From NCBI RefSeq assembly GCF_044987625.1, contig NZ_JBJDSB010000001.1, positions 248,001 to 312,000 on the forward strand: a DNA stretch of 64,000 nucleotides, read 5' to 3'. The notes under the pieces are model-generated. The model was not told the origin of the DNA and did no database searches. It was given only the letters and a program-made list of their open reading frames with translations. The position numbers and the translations under genes are program-made. This document shows positions 43,026 through 51,284 of this stretch, piece after piece; positions within the stretch are counted from its first letter, which is position 1; every line of letters begins with the position of its first letter. Source of the stretch: Desulfobaculum sp044987625 (GTDB lineage: Bacteria > Desulfobacterota > Desulfovibrionia > Desulfovibrionales > Desulfovibrionaceae).

Positions 43026-43436
43026 CTATGACGCGCCGTTTGGTGGCGGGGGGCTGCCCCCGGCCACGGCCTCGCGTATTTTTTCCACCAGTTGTTCCAG
43101 CTCGCAGGGCTTGGTGAGGTAGTCGAACGCGCCCCGGGCCATGCCCTGCCGCGCTGCCTGCCGCGACCCGTGCCCCGTCAGCATGATGACCGGCATCTCC
43201 GGAGCCATGCGCTTGAACACATCCAGCACTTCAATGCCGTCCATGTCCTCCATCTTCAGGTCCAGCACGGCAACGTCGAAGTCGTTCCCGCGCATGAGGC
43301 GCAGCGCCTCCGTGCCCGACAGCGCGCCCGTCACGTCCATGCCGCGCCGCTCCAGGCGCTTGGTCAGGACGTCCACGTAGCCCTTCTCGTCGTCCACGAG
43401 CAGAATACGGAGTTCTCTGTCGGCATCGCTGGTCAT
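43026..43436 (-). CDS. Single-domain response regulator 1
   Basis: A 136-aa CheY-like receiver. DDE acid pocket LLVDDEKGY, phospho-acceptor Asp in DVAVLDLKMEDMDGIEVL, Thr in VIMLTGHGS and Lys in YLTKPCELEQL. No output domain; a short proline-rich tail. It lies 9 bp after the second receiver gene, on the same strand, and probably passes phosphate or interacts with a kinase or phosphotransfer partner. Confidence 0.93.
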   Translation of the reverse strand: MTSDADRELRILLVDDEKGYVDVLTKRLERRGMDVTGALSGTEALRLMRGNDFDVAVLDLKMEDMDGIEVLDVFKRMAPEMPVIMLTGHGSRQAARQGMARGAFDYLTKPCELEQLVEKIREAVAGGSPPPPNGAS

Positions 43437-43445
43437 GGTGGTCTC

Positions 43446-43886
43446 CTAGACGCCCTTGCGCAGGACAATGTCCATGCTTTCGGCTTCCAGAATCTTGTCC
43501 TCGTGCTCGGCCTTCTTGGCTTTGGCGGCCTCCACCTTGGCGGCCAGGTCCTCAATGTCGCTGGGCTTGAGCAGGAAGTCATATGCGCCCAGCTTCATGC
43601 CCTCTATGGCGGACTCCACCGTGCCGTGCCCGGTGAGCATGACCACCTCCACAAGGGGGTACTGCCGCTTGATTTCCTTGAGCGTTTCAATGCCGTCCAT
43701 TCCGGGCATCTTCACGTCCAGAATCACAACGTCCACCTTGTCGTGCTCTGTCAGCACGGTGAGGGCTTCGTCGCCGGAATAGGCGGCCAGCATCTCAAAG
43801 CCACGCTTCTTCAGCCGCTTGCTCACGGCGTCCACAAACGCCCGTTCATCATCGACGATCAGTATGGTTGTGGTGAGAGTGGACAT
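43446..43886 (-). CDS. Single-domain response regulator 2
   Basis: A 146-aa receiver: ILIVDDERAFVDAVSKRL, Asp in VVILDVKMPGMDGIETL, VVMLTGHGTVESAIEGM and LLKPSDIEDL, then a ~25-residue charged helical tail (EAAKAKKAEHEDKILEAES). It lies 46 bp after the Cache-type histidine kinase. It is clearly related to response regulator 1, suggesting a local duplication. Confidence 0.93.
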   Translation of the reverse strand: MSTLTTTILIVDDERAFVDAVSKRLKKRGFEMLAAYSGDEALTVLTEHDKVDVVILDVKMPGMDGIETLKEIKRQYPLVEVVMLTGHGTVESAIEGMKLGAYDFLLKPSDIEDLAAKVEAAKAKKAEHEDKILEAESMDIVLRKGV

Positions 43887-43932
43887 AGTGCACCTCCATG
43901 TTCATGCTGTTGGCCACGCCGCTGGCGGGCGC

Positions 43933-45717
43933 TTATGACGGTATCTCGCATCCCGGCTCGGGATGCTCGCCCATAGCGGGCAAAATCACGCGGAACACCG
44001 TGCCGACGTGCTGTTCGCTGTCGACGCTGATATCGCCGCCCATCTTCTTCACAATGCCGTAGATGATGGACAGCCCAAGGCCCGTCCCCTTGCCCACCGG
44101 CTTGGTGGTGAAGAACGGATCAAAAATGCGGGGCAGGTTCGCCTTGGGGATGCCCTCCCCGTCATCCTGCACCGTGACGACAATGGCGCCGTTTTCAAGG
44201 CAGGTGGACACGCCGATGTGCCCACCCTTGGTGCCAAGGGCGTCTATGGCGTTGTTGATGAGATTCAGCAGCACCTGCTGCAGCTCCGAGGGCGAGCCTT
44301 CCACTGCGGGCAGGCCGTCCTGCAGGTCCAGCCGGAGATCAATATTGCCGTAGCGCGTCCGCTGGTCGGACAGGCTGACCACCTCGCGGATAAGGTCGTT
44401 GAGGTCCACCTCGTGCACGGTGGGGTCTATTTTGCGGGCAAAGGACAACAGCTTGTGGGTAATTTCCTTGCACCGCGCGCCCTGCGTGCGAATCTGCTCC
44501 AGAGAGGAGCGGATTTCCTCGCGGTCCTCCTGCGTTGGGTCGTCGTCGCTGACAAGGTCGCCAATCCACCCGGCCTCCTCCACCATGATAGCCACGGGAT
44601 TATTGATTTCGTGTGCAATCCCCGCCGCCAGCTCACCGATGGACGCCAGCTTGCCCGCCTCGATGACCTGATCGTTCATGACTTCCTTTTCATGGTCCGC
44701 CTGCTCAATGCGCTTTACGATGCGCCGCGACAGCAGCACCGCCATCAGCACAATGGCCACGGTGCCCACCAGCACGATGAACACGACAATGTTGCGGGTC
44801 TGGTAGAGGTCGGAAAAGGCGTCGGCCACGTCCTGCCGGTAGACGAGAATCCAGTCCCCGCCCTTGAGGCGCGTGGACACGTAGATGGCTGCCACGCCGT
44901 CGGTATCCGTGTGGCGATAGACGGACACCTTGCCCGGCATGATGGCCGACGCCCAATAGGAACGCACCGGGTGGTGCGGCGCCTGCGGCACCTCGCCAAT
45001 GGCGACGGCGTCGGTCTGGGCGTTCATGGCGTCCAGCAGCCACCCGGTGTCGAGGGAGGCATCGCGGGGCGGTCCGGTCTGGAACGTCCCGGCGTTGTTG
45101 ATGATAAAGGCGTTGCCCGTGCGGCCTATGCGGATGTTCTCCACAAGGGAGTTAAAGGCCATAAAGTCGATGGTCGCACGCAGAATCCACTGCTTGCCGT
45201 TCCAATTGCGGCGCACGGCAATGATGAAATGCGGCACCCCGCGCAAGCCGAGGAACACATCACTGATGTAGAACTCGCTCTCCATGGCGCTCTGGAACCA
45301 GTCCGCGCCGGAGTAGTCGGCATTGGCAAGGGGGTAGGGGCCTGCATAGGCCTGCTGGGTGCCGTCCTCGTTGATGAGGCCTATATCCACGAACGCACCG
45401 CTAAACTCTTCTTGCAGGTATCGCAGTTCCTCGGAGAGGCGGGCGTTGTCGCTGAGGTCCGCAAAGCCCCGCGTGCGCGCCACCAGGCGCAGCTCGCCGA
45501 GCTTTTCACTCAGAAAGAGGTCAATGGTCTGCTGGTGCTTCTGCACCATCTCCTTGAGATGGGCTTCCACCTTGGACTTGAAGGAATAATGGAACTGATA
45601 GGAGCTCACCGCGCTGATGAGCAAGAGCGGCGTCACGGAAACGAAAATGACGAGGGCCGCCATCGACTTGGTGAGGGTGCGGTAGTAGCGCCCGGTGTGC
45701 AGGTCGTCGATATTCAT
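43933..45717 (-). CDS. Membrane sensor histidine kinase with a double-Cache domain
   Basis: A 594-aa kinase: TM1 about 16-38; periplasmic double-Cache domain ~39-285 (FVDIGLINEDGTQQAYAGPYPLANADYSGADWF; YISDVFLGLRGVPHFIIAVRRN); TM2 about 292-314; HisKA with the H-box GELAAGIAHEINNPVAIM; HATPase with N-box LLNLINNAIDALG, DDGEGIP and GKGTGLGLSIIYGIVKKMGG. The ligand is unknown; Cache domains usually bind small extracellular molecules. The start at 45717 is chosen because it directly precedes TM1. First gene downstream of the sigma54 promoter. Confidence 0.92.
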   Translation of the reverse strand: MNIDDLHTGRYYRTLTKSMAALVIFVSVTPLLLISAVSSYQFHYSFKSKVEAHLKEMVQKHQQTIDLFLSEKLGELRLVARTRGFADLSDNARLSEELRYLQEEFSGAFVDIGLINEDGTQQAYAGPYPLANADYSGADWFQSAMESEFYISDVFLGLRGVPHFIIAVRRNWNGKQWILRATIDFMAFNSLVENIRIGRTGNAFIINNAGTFQTGPPRDASLDTGWLLDAMNAQTDAVAIGEVPQAPHHPVRSYWASAIMPGKVSVYRHTDTDGVAAIYVSTRLKGGDWILVYRQDVADAFSDLYQTRNIVVFIVLVGTVAIVLMAVLLSRRIVKRIEQADHEKEVMNDQVIEAGKLASIGELAAGIAHEINNPVAIMVEEAGWIGDLVSDDDPTQEDREEIRSSLEQIRTQGARCKEITHKLLSFARKIDPTVHEVDLNDLIREVVSLSDQRTRYGNIDLRLDLQDGLPAVEGSPSELQQVLLNLINNAIDALGTKGGHIGVSTCLENGAIVVTVQDDGEGIPKANLPRIFDPFFTTKPVGKGTGLGLSIIYGIVKKMGGDISVDSEQHVGTVFRVILPAMGEHPEPGCEIPS

Positions 45718-45979
45718 GCCGCACCTGCCTTGCCGGACATCCCCTGCATGGCAGAGGAGGTAGGGGACACCATGGGCGCGGGAGCAGGCCGCACCGGCCC
45801 TTCGCAGGCCATGGCGCACAGCCCGCGCCGCAGCGTCCGAAGGGAGCCTACCGGAGTGCCCCGGTAGACTCCTGACGGATGGACGCTATCGCTATGGGAA
45901 GCGATGCGGACGGGGAGCTGAGTGGTGCGCGGTGTTGTGGCCCGCGGTGCCATGGTGGTGTTTTCCATACCCCCCACTC

Positions 45980-45995
45980 AGCAACCGACGTGCCA
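45980..45995 (-). promoter_or_regulatory. Sigma54 (-24/-12) promoter for the Cache kinase/permease operon
   Basis: Minus strand TGGCACG-TCGG-TTGCT, a full match to the consensus TGGCACG-N4-TTGCW with the invariant GG and GC ten bases apart. It points at the Cache kinase gene starting at 45717. The neighbouring upstream gene encodes an NtrC-type activator, which such promoters require. Confidence 0.85.
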
Positions 45996-46091
45996 GTTTT
46001 TGCACCACCGTCCAACTTGCCCCGCAGCCCCCGCCGCGCATGTGAAAAGAGCCACAAGACATGCAGGCCCCACGTCCCCCTTGTGGCCTGC

Positions 46092-46134
46092 GGGTGTCGG
46101 CGCGCTTTACAGGGTGTAAAAATTTTCGACACCC
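46092..46134. promoter_or_regulatory. Candidate enhancer (upstream activator) repeats
   Basis: GGGTGTCG (46092-46099) and its inverse CGACACCC (46127-46134), with a further GGGTGT at 46112-46117 between them. They sit about 100-140 bp upstream of the sigma54 promoter, the usual distance for NtrC-type activator sites. Confidence 0.5.
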
Positions 46135-46163
46135 CTGCTGTCAGGATTCTTTACGCCCCACGC

Positions 46164-46197
46164 AAAACGGCGGCGCATGCTGTCTGCATACGCCGCC
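46164..46197 (-). terminator. Terminator of the NtrC-type activator gene
   Basis: 12-bp stem GGCGGCGTATGC / GCATGCGCCGCC on the minus strand (one G-T pair), 5-base loop, followed by GTTTTG. Confidence 0.75.
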
Positions 46198-46299
46198 GTC
46201 ACAACCTGGTGCCACTCGGGCACGGTGAAGAAGCCCTCTGGTCAAAGAACCGGGCCAGCCGCTGTCGCCGCCAGCCCCTTCGCGGGGAAGCCCCCCACG

Positions 46300-47733
46300 C
46301 TACCGCTGTTGGGAAATGAGGGCGTCCACCTGAATGCCATAGCGCTCAATACGCGAGAGGAGCGTGGGCCGCGACATGCCAAGGAGCTTCGCCGCCTGCG
46401 CCCTGTTGCCGCCCGTCAGCTTCAACGCCTCGGTCACGGCAATGGCGCCGAAGTGGTCCTGAATCTCCTCAAAAGCGCGGTCCGTGTCCGAGGACGCAAG
46501 CCGCCGCCGCATCCAGCGCGCGGCCACATCGTCCATGGAATCGCCGCGTGCTGGGCGCAGGGTGCGCTCGCCAAATACGGCGTGCTGCATGTTTTCCTGC
46601 GTTACCGGGCATTCGCGGGAAAAAATCATGGCTTTTTGCACGGCGTTGGCCAGTTCGCGCACGTTGCCCGGCCAATTGTGGGAGCGCACCACCTGCCGCG
46701 CCTCGTCGGTGAATCCCGGCGAGGGCTTGCCCATGCGCCGCGCGTACTTTGCCAGAAAATGTTCGGCCAGCAGCACCGCGTCGTCGCCGCGCTCGCGCAG
46801 GGGCGGCAGCAGCAAGGTGACAACCTTCAGGCGGTAGTACAGGTCCTCGCGAAAGCGCCCCTCGCTCACGGCCTGTTCCAGGTCGCGGTTGGTGGCCGCA
46901 ATGATGCGCACGTCCACGGGCCGCGCCGCGCCGCCGCCAAGGCGCTCCACACTGCGCTCCTCCAGCAGGCGCAGGAGCTTGGCCTGAATGCTCAGTGGCA
47001 TGTCGCCGATTTCGTCGAGAAAAATGGTCCCGCCGTCGGCCTGCTCAATCTTGCCCACGCGCCGCGACACCGCACCGGTAAACGCACCCTTTTCGTAGCC
47101 GAACAGCTCGCTCTCGAGCAGCGTTTCCGGGATGGCCACGCAGTTGATGACGATGAACGGCTTCTCCGTGCGCAGGCTGTGCTGGTACACCGAGCGCGCC
47201 ACCAGTTCCTTGCCGGTGCCGGATTCGCCGCGCACCAGCACAGTGGCGTCGGTGGGGGACACGCGGCCGATGGACTTGTACACATCCTGCATGGCGGGGC
47301 TGCGCCCCACAAGGGCGTCCGAGGCCTCACTCTCGGGCGCGGCGTCCACATCCACGCGCGAGCGCATAAACCGCCCCGCGTCCAGCCCCTGCTCAATCAG
47401 CGTCAGGATGTCCGGAATGTCAAAGGGCTTGAGCACGTAGTCAAACGCGCCCAGCTTGGTGGCCTCGATGGCGGTTTCCGTGGTGCCGAAGGCGGTCATG
47501 ACAATGACCGGGAGCTTTGGCTCAAAGGTATGCATGGCCTGAAAGCCTTCCAGCCCGGTCATGCCGGGCAGGCGCACGTCCATGATGACAAGGTCCGGGC
47601 ACTGCCGCCGCACCTCCTCAATGCCCGTCTCTGCGGACTGGGCGGTGCGCACCTCGTACCCTTCCTGCTCCAAAAGCCGCCCGAAGCTCTGCCGCAGTTG
47701 GGCGTCATCGTCCACTATGAGGATCGAAGCCAT
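46300..47733 (-). CDS. NtrC-family sigma54-dependent response regulator
   Basis: A 477-aa activator: receiver domain 1-120 (ILIVDDDAQLRQSF, phospho-Asp in LVIMDVRLPGMTGLEGF), AAA+ domain ~145-380 with Walker A GESGTGKELVARSVYQ, the sigma54-contacting GAFTGA loop (YEKGAFTGAVSRR), Walker B GGTIFLDEIGDMP and arginine-finger region FREDLYYRLKVVTL, then a Fis-type HTH at the C-terminus (LTGGNRAQAAKLLGMSRPTLLSRIERYG). All residues for activity are present. Its start overlaps the upstream kinase gene by 19 bp, so the two form a cognate pair. Confidence 0.95.
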   Translation of the reverse strand: MASILIVDDDAQLRQSFGRLLEQEGYEVRTAQSAETGIEEVRRQCPDLVIMDVRLPGMTGLEGFQAMHTFEPKLPVIVMTAFGTTETAIEATKLGAFDYVLKPFDIPDILTLIEQGLDAGRFMRSRVDVDAAPESEASDALVGRSPAMQDVYKSIGRVSPTDATVLVRGESGTGKELVARSVYQHSLRTEKPFIVINCVAIPETLLESELFGYEKGAFTGAVSRRVGKIEQADGGTIFLDEIGDMPLSIQAKLLRLLEERSVERLGGGAARPVDVRIIAATNRDLEQAVSEGRFREDLYYRLKVVTLLLPPLRERGDDAVLLAEHFLAKYARRMGKPSPGFTDEARQVVRSHNWPGNVRELANAVQKAMIFSRECPVTQENMQHAVFGERTLRPARGDSMDDVAARWMRRRLASSDTDRAFEEIQDHFGAIAVTEALKLTGGNRAQAAKLLGMSRPTLLSRIERYGIQVDALISQQR

Positions 47734-49250
47734 TTTCCCTCCTCCCGTACGGGCAGGGTGATGGTGAACGTCGCTCCTTCACCGGGACGCGATGTCACGT
47801 TAATCCAGCCCCCGTGGTCCTCCACAATGCGCTTGGCAATGGACAGACCGAGGCCGGTGCCTTCCTCCTTAAAGGAGTAGAACGGCTGAAAAATCATGTT
47901 GCGGCGGCTGGCGGGGATGCCGGGGCCGCTGTCTGTAATGCGGATGGTGACCACCTCGCCAAGGGGATTGACGTAGCCTTCCTCCTCGGTGATGACGATG
48001 CGCCCGCCGCGCCCCATGGCGTCGCAGGCGTTGACGATGATGTTCACCAGCACTTCCTTGAGCTGTTCCGGGTCGGCCTGCACGTCGCGCAGGGCCGCTC
48101 CGGGGCTGTGCTCCACCTGCACCTCGTACGACTCCAAGCGGTGCTTCAACAGCCGCAGGGCGCTGGTGACCACATCCGTTGGCGAGACAGTCTGCATACG
48201 CAGTTTGGGCGGGCGTGAGAACTCCAAAAAGTTGCGGGCAATGGAATCAATGTGCGCAATCTCCTCGGTGATGACCTCAAAGTCCTCCTTTTGGTCCTCG
48301 GTCAGGGACAAGCTGCGGCCAAGGGAGAACAGACGAATCTTCACAGAGGTAAGGGGATTGCGGATGCTGTGGGCCACACCGGCGGCCAGTTTGCCCGTCA
48401 GCGCCCATTTTTCTGATTGTTTCAGATGCTCGCGGCTGCGGCGGAGCTTGGTGTGGGTGACGTCTACATCCTCCAGCAGGGAGCGCACGCGCGAGCCAAG
48501 GGTGGTGAGTTCGTCCGGGCGCAGGGGGCCGCTGCGGTCGTAGCCCATTTCCTCGGCCATACGCCGGATGGGCTGGAGCACATGGCGGATGAGGAACCAC
48601 GCCAAAAACACGCCAAGGCCGATGACAAGGGGCATGGCCGCAATGGAGGCATTGCGCAGGTCGTCCAGACGCTCGGCAATCTCCGCATTGGAGGTGGCGA
48701 TGGTGTTTTCATGAAAACGCCGATAGCGCTGGCACAGGTCCAGCAGTTCATGAAACTGCTGGCGGATGTCCTTGTGCAGGGCCGAGCCGTCGGCGAAGCG
48801 GTCGTGCTTGTAATAATCCAGCACCTGCGCGCGGGTGGCCACGTAGTGGACGTAGCGCTCCTCAATATCGCGCAGAATGGCTTCGGCCTCGGGCGGGAGC
48901 GGATTTTCGCGCGCGGCGGCCAGCCAATGCTCAAAGTTGCCGTGCTTTTCCGCCAGCCGGTCCAGCCAGCCGGGGTCGTGGTCCTGCACGTAGTATGTGG
49001 TCAGCCCCTTTTGGGTGACAAGGGCTATGGTGAGTTCCTCGGCGGCGCGGGTTCCGGCGTAGCTGCGGCCAACGGCGGTGTTCATGATGCCGTCCACGCG
49101 CAGGGCGTACCAGATGCCCACAAGCCCAACGCACAAGGTCACAATGACCATGACGAACAGGGTGAAGAGTATTTGTCCCCGCAGGGAAAGACGGTTCAGC
49201 ATATCGTGGCCCGGGCTTCGCCCCGGAATGCGGCTAAGGATTTTCTCCAT
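47715..49250 (-). CDS. NtrB-like membrane histidine kinase, partner of the sigma54 activator
   Basis: A 511-aa kinase: TM1 about 28-50, periplasmic helical sensor region ~51-205 (long charged helices, four-helix-bundle type), TM2 about 206-226, HAMP ~227-275, HisKA H-box GKLAAGVAHSIRNPLTSVKIRLFSL, and HATPase (VNIIVNACDAMG, DSGPGIP, GTGLGLSIAKRIVEDHGG). The H-box has S-I-R-N instead of E-I-R/N-N, seen in some NtrB-type kinases. The start is uncertain: ATG at 49250, or at 49202 (MLNRLSLRGQ) closer to TM1; neither has a strong ribosome binding site. Overlaps the regulator gene by 19 bp. Confidence 0.9.
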   Translation of the reverse strand: MEKILSRIPGRSPGHDMLNRLSLRGQILFTLFVMVIVTLCVGLVGIWYALRVDGIMNTAVGRSYAGTRAAEELTIALVTQKGLTTYYVQDHDPGWLDRLAEKHGNFEHWLAAARENPLPPEAEAILRDIEERYVHYVATRAQVLDYYKHDRFADGSALHKDIRQQFHELLDLCQRYRRFHENTIATSNAEIAERLDDLRNASIAAMPLVIGLGVFLAWFLIRHVLQPIRRMAEEMGYDRSGPLRPDELTTLGSRVRSLLEDVDVTHTKLRRSREHLKQSEKWALTGKLAAGVAHSIRNPLTSVKIRLFSLGRSLSLTEDQKEDFEVITEEIAHIDSIARNFLEFSRPPKLRMQTVSPTDVVTSALRLLKHRLESYEVQVEHSPGAALRDVQADPEQLKEVLVNIIVNACDAMGRGGRIVITEEEGYVNPLGEVVTIRITDSGPGIPASRRNMIFQPFYSFKEEGTGLGLSIAKRIVEDHGGWINVTSRPGEGATFTITLPVREEGKWLRSS

Positions 49251-49424
49251 GCGTCAAAGGGACATGAGAACCGATGCGGCGGGCTTTGGGCAAGACAAAA
49301 ATTCCACGCGCCTCCTCCCGCAATGCCAGAATTCACGTGGAAATCCGCACTGTTCGATGGGTTCTGCCGATTGCGCGGCGCGGAGTTTTCAAGGGGACGG
49401 GGCTGTGCTATTTTCGCAGGCGAC

Positions 49425-49895
49425 ATGAACGAACACACTCCCCACACGCCGTCCGGCGCGCCAAAGCGCCGCCCGCACCTTGAGGTCATCGGCTTTGAGC
49501 CGCGATCGCATATGGAGCTTCCGCTCAATCTGTGCGCCGTTCAGGCGGGCTTTCCCTCCCCGGCGGACGACTACATCGACAAGACCCTTGACCTGAACGA
49601 GCACCTCGTGCGGCACCCCGCCGCCACATTCTTTGTACGCGTCAGCGGCGATTCCATGCGAGACGCACGCCTGCACGACGGAGACATCCTCATCGTGGAC
49701 CGCGCGGAAACCCCGCGCAACAATCAGGTGGTGGTGGCCGCGCTGGATGGCGAACTGACGGTCAAGCGCATCCGGCGCACGGCGGATGGCCTGTGGCTGA
49801 TGCCCGAAAATCCCGAATATCCGCCCATTGAGGTGCACCCGGAACAGGGCCTTGAAATCTGGGGCGTGGTCACCCACGTCATCCATTCGCTGTAG
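49425..49895 (+). CDS. umuD: UmuD-type SOS mutagenesis protease/polymerase accessory protein
   Basis: A 156-aa S24 peptidase. Self-cleavage site Ala-Gly in CAVQAGFPSPADDY; catalytic Ser in VRVSGDSMRDARLHDGD and Lys in DGELTVKRI. Cleaved UmuD' associates with UmuC to form DNA polymerase V. The start at 49425 gives a normal-length protein with the cleavage site about 40 residues in. It lies 10 bp before umuC. Expected to be controlled by LexA, but no clear LexA box was found upstream by eye. Confidence 0.9.
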   Translation: MNEHTPHTPSGAPKRRPHLEVIGFEPRSHMELPLNLCAVQAGFPSPADDYIDKTLDLNEHLVRHPAATFFVRVSGDSMRDARLHDGDILIVDRAETPRNNQVVVAALDGELTVKRIRRTADGLWLMPENPEYPPIEVHPEQGLEIWGVVTHVIHSL

Positions 49896-49905
49896 GGAGC
49901 GCGCC

Positions 49906-51216
49906 ATGCCACAGCCCCGCGCCACAGCGGCCCCGGTCTATGCGCTGGTGGACTGCAACAACTTCTACGTCTCGTGCGAGCGGGCCTTTGACCCGTCCAT
50001 CCGTACGACGCCGACGGTGGTCCTCTCCAACAACGACGGCTGCGTCATTGCCCGCAGTCCCGAGGCCAAGGCCCTTGGCATCGGCATGGCGGAACCCGCC
50101 TTCAAACGCGAAGGGTTCTTCCGCCAGCACGGCGTGCGGGTGTTCTCGTCCAATTACGCGCTGTATGGCGACATGTCGCGGCGGGTGATGGACATCCTCG
50201 GCTCCTTTTCCCCGGATATGGAGGTCTACTCCATTGACGAAGCCTTTCTGCGCCTGCGGCCGGTGACGGGCCGCAGCCTGACGGACCTTGCCTGCGAAAT
50301 GCGGCGCACCGTGCATCAGTGGACGGGGATACCCGTCTCCGTTGGGCTGGCGCCCACCAAAACCCTTGCCAAGCTGGCCAACCACTGGGCCAAAAAGCAC
50401 ACCGCCTCCGGCGTGTTCGACTGCGCCGCCTGCGCCGATGTGGACGCCCTGCTGGAGCGCATTGACGTTGGCGAGGTGTGGGGCATTGGGCGGCGCTACG
50501 CGGACAAGCTCCACCGCCTTGGGGTGCACACCGCGCGGCAACTGAAGGACCGCCCGGACCACTGGGTCCAGCGGCGCCTGACCATCAAGGGTCTCATGAC
50601 CGTGAAGGAACTGCGCGGTCAGCCCTGCATTCCCATTGAAGACGCCCCGCCGCCGCACAAGTCCATTATGTCCTCGCGCAGTTTTGGCCGCCCCGTCACC
50701 ACATGGGACGAAATGCTGGAAGCCGTGTCCGCCTACACGGCGCGCACGGCGGAAAAGCTCCGCAGGCAAGGGAGCGTGGCCTCCAGCGTGATGGTCTTCA
50801 TCAAGACCAACCACCATAAGCCAGAAGACCCGCAATACTCCGCCACGCGCACCATGCAGCTCCCCGTGGCCAGCGCGCACACGCCCACGCTCATCAAGGC
50901 CGCGCAAACGCTCCTCCGCGCCATTTTCCGTACGGGCTACCGCTATTGCAAGGCCGGGGTGATGGTTGCGGGGCTGGAGCGTGAAGACTCGCGCCAACTC
51001 AGCCTGCTCACCCTGCCGCCGGACCCGCTCCTTGCGCAGGACCCACGGCAGGACGCGCTGATGGAGACCCTTGACGGCATCAACGCCAAATGGGGCCGCG
51101 ACACAGTGCAGTACGCGGCCACAGGCCTTGGCAAGCCGTGGAGCATGCGCCAGAACCACAAATCCCCGCGCTACACCACCAGCTGGAACGAACTGCCCGT
51201 GGTGAAGATGGGCTAG
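49906..51216 (+). CDS. umuC: UmuC-type Y-family DNA polymerase V catalytic subunit
   Basis: A 436-aa translesion polymerase: VYALVDCNNFYVSCERAFDP (first catalytic carboxylates, D and YVSCER of UmuC type), VVLSNNDGCVIARSPEAKALGI, MEVYSIDEAFLRL (second carboxylate motif) and HhH region VGEVWGIGRRYADKLHRLGV. The QLSLL segment may serve as the beta-clamp motif. The ATG at 49906 has AGGGAG upstream. With dinB at 18398-19654 the window encodes two different Y-family polymerases. Confidence 0.94.
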   Translation: MPQPRATAAPVYALVDCNNFYVSCERAFDPSIRTTPTVVLSNNDGCVIARSPEAKALGIGMAEPAFKREGFFRQHGVRVFSSNYALYGDMSRRVMDILGSFSPDMEVYSIDEAFLRLRPVTGRSLTDLACEMRRTVHQWTGIPVSVGLAPTKTLAKLANHWAKKHTASGVFDCAACADVDALLERIDVGEVWGIGRRYADKLHRLGVHTARQLKDRPDHWVQRRLTIKGLMTVKELRGQPCIPIEDAPPPHKSIMSSRSFGRPVTTWDEMLEAVSAYTARTAEKLRRQGSVASSVMVFIKTNHHKPEDPQYSATRTMQLPVASAHTPTLIKAAQTLLRAIFRTGYRYCKAGVMVAGLEREDSRQLSLLTLPPDPLLAQDPRQDALMETLDGINAKWGRDTVQYAATGLGKPWSMRQNHKSPRYTTSWNELPVVKMG

Positions 51217-51284
51217 CGCGCCCGCGCCAGCCCCATCACCTCCACGCCTCACGCCCTATGCGCGTTGCGCGAAGGGTACCCGCG

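Larger units (their letters stand above)
45718..46299. other. 582-bp regulatory region between the NtrC-type gene and the Cache kinase
   Basis: No gene seen. From right to left on the minus strand it holds the terminator of the NtrC-type gene (46164-46197), GGGTGT/ACACCC repeats (46092-46134), a -24/-12 sigma54 promoter (45980-45995), and a ~250-bp GC-rich leader before the kinase start. Confidence 0.75.

Noticed and set aside
49390..49425. LexA box before umuD
   Set aside because: CTGT and GCAG half-sites occur near 49402-49420, but with a 9-base gap and a mismatch; this does not fit CTGT-N8-ACAG.
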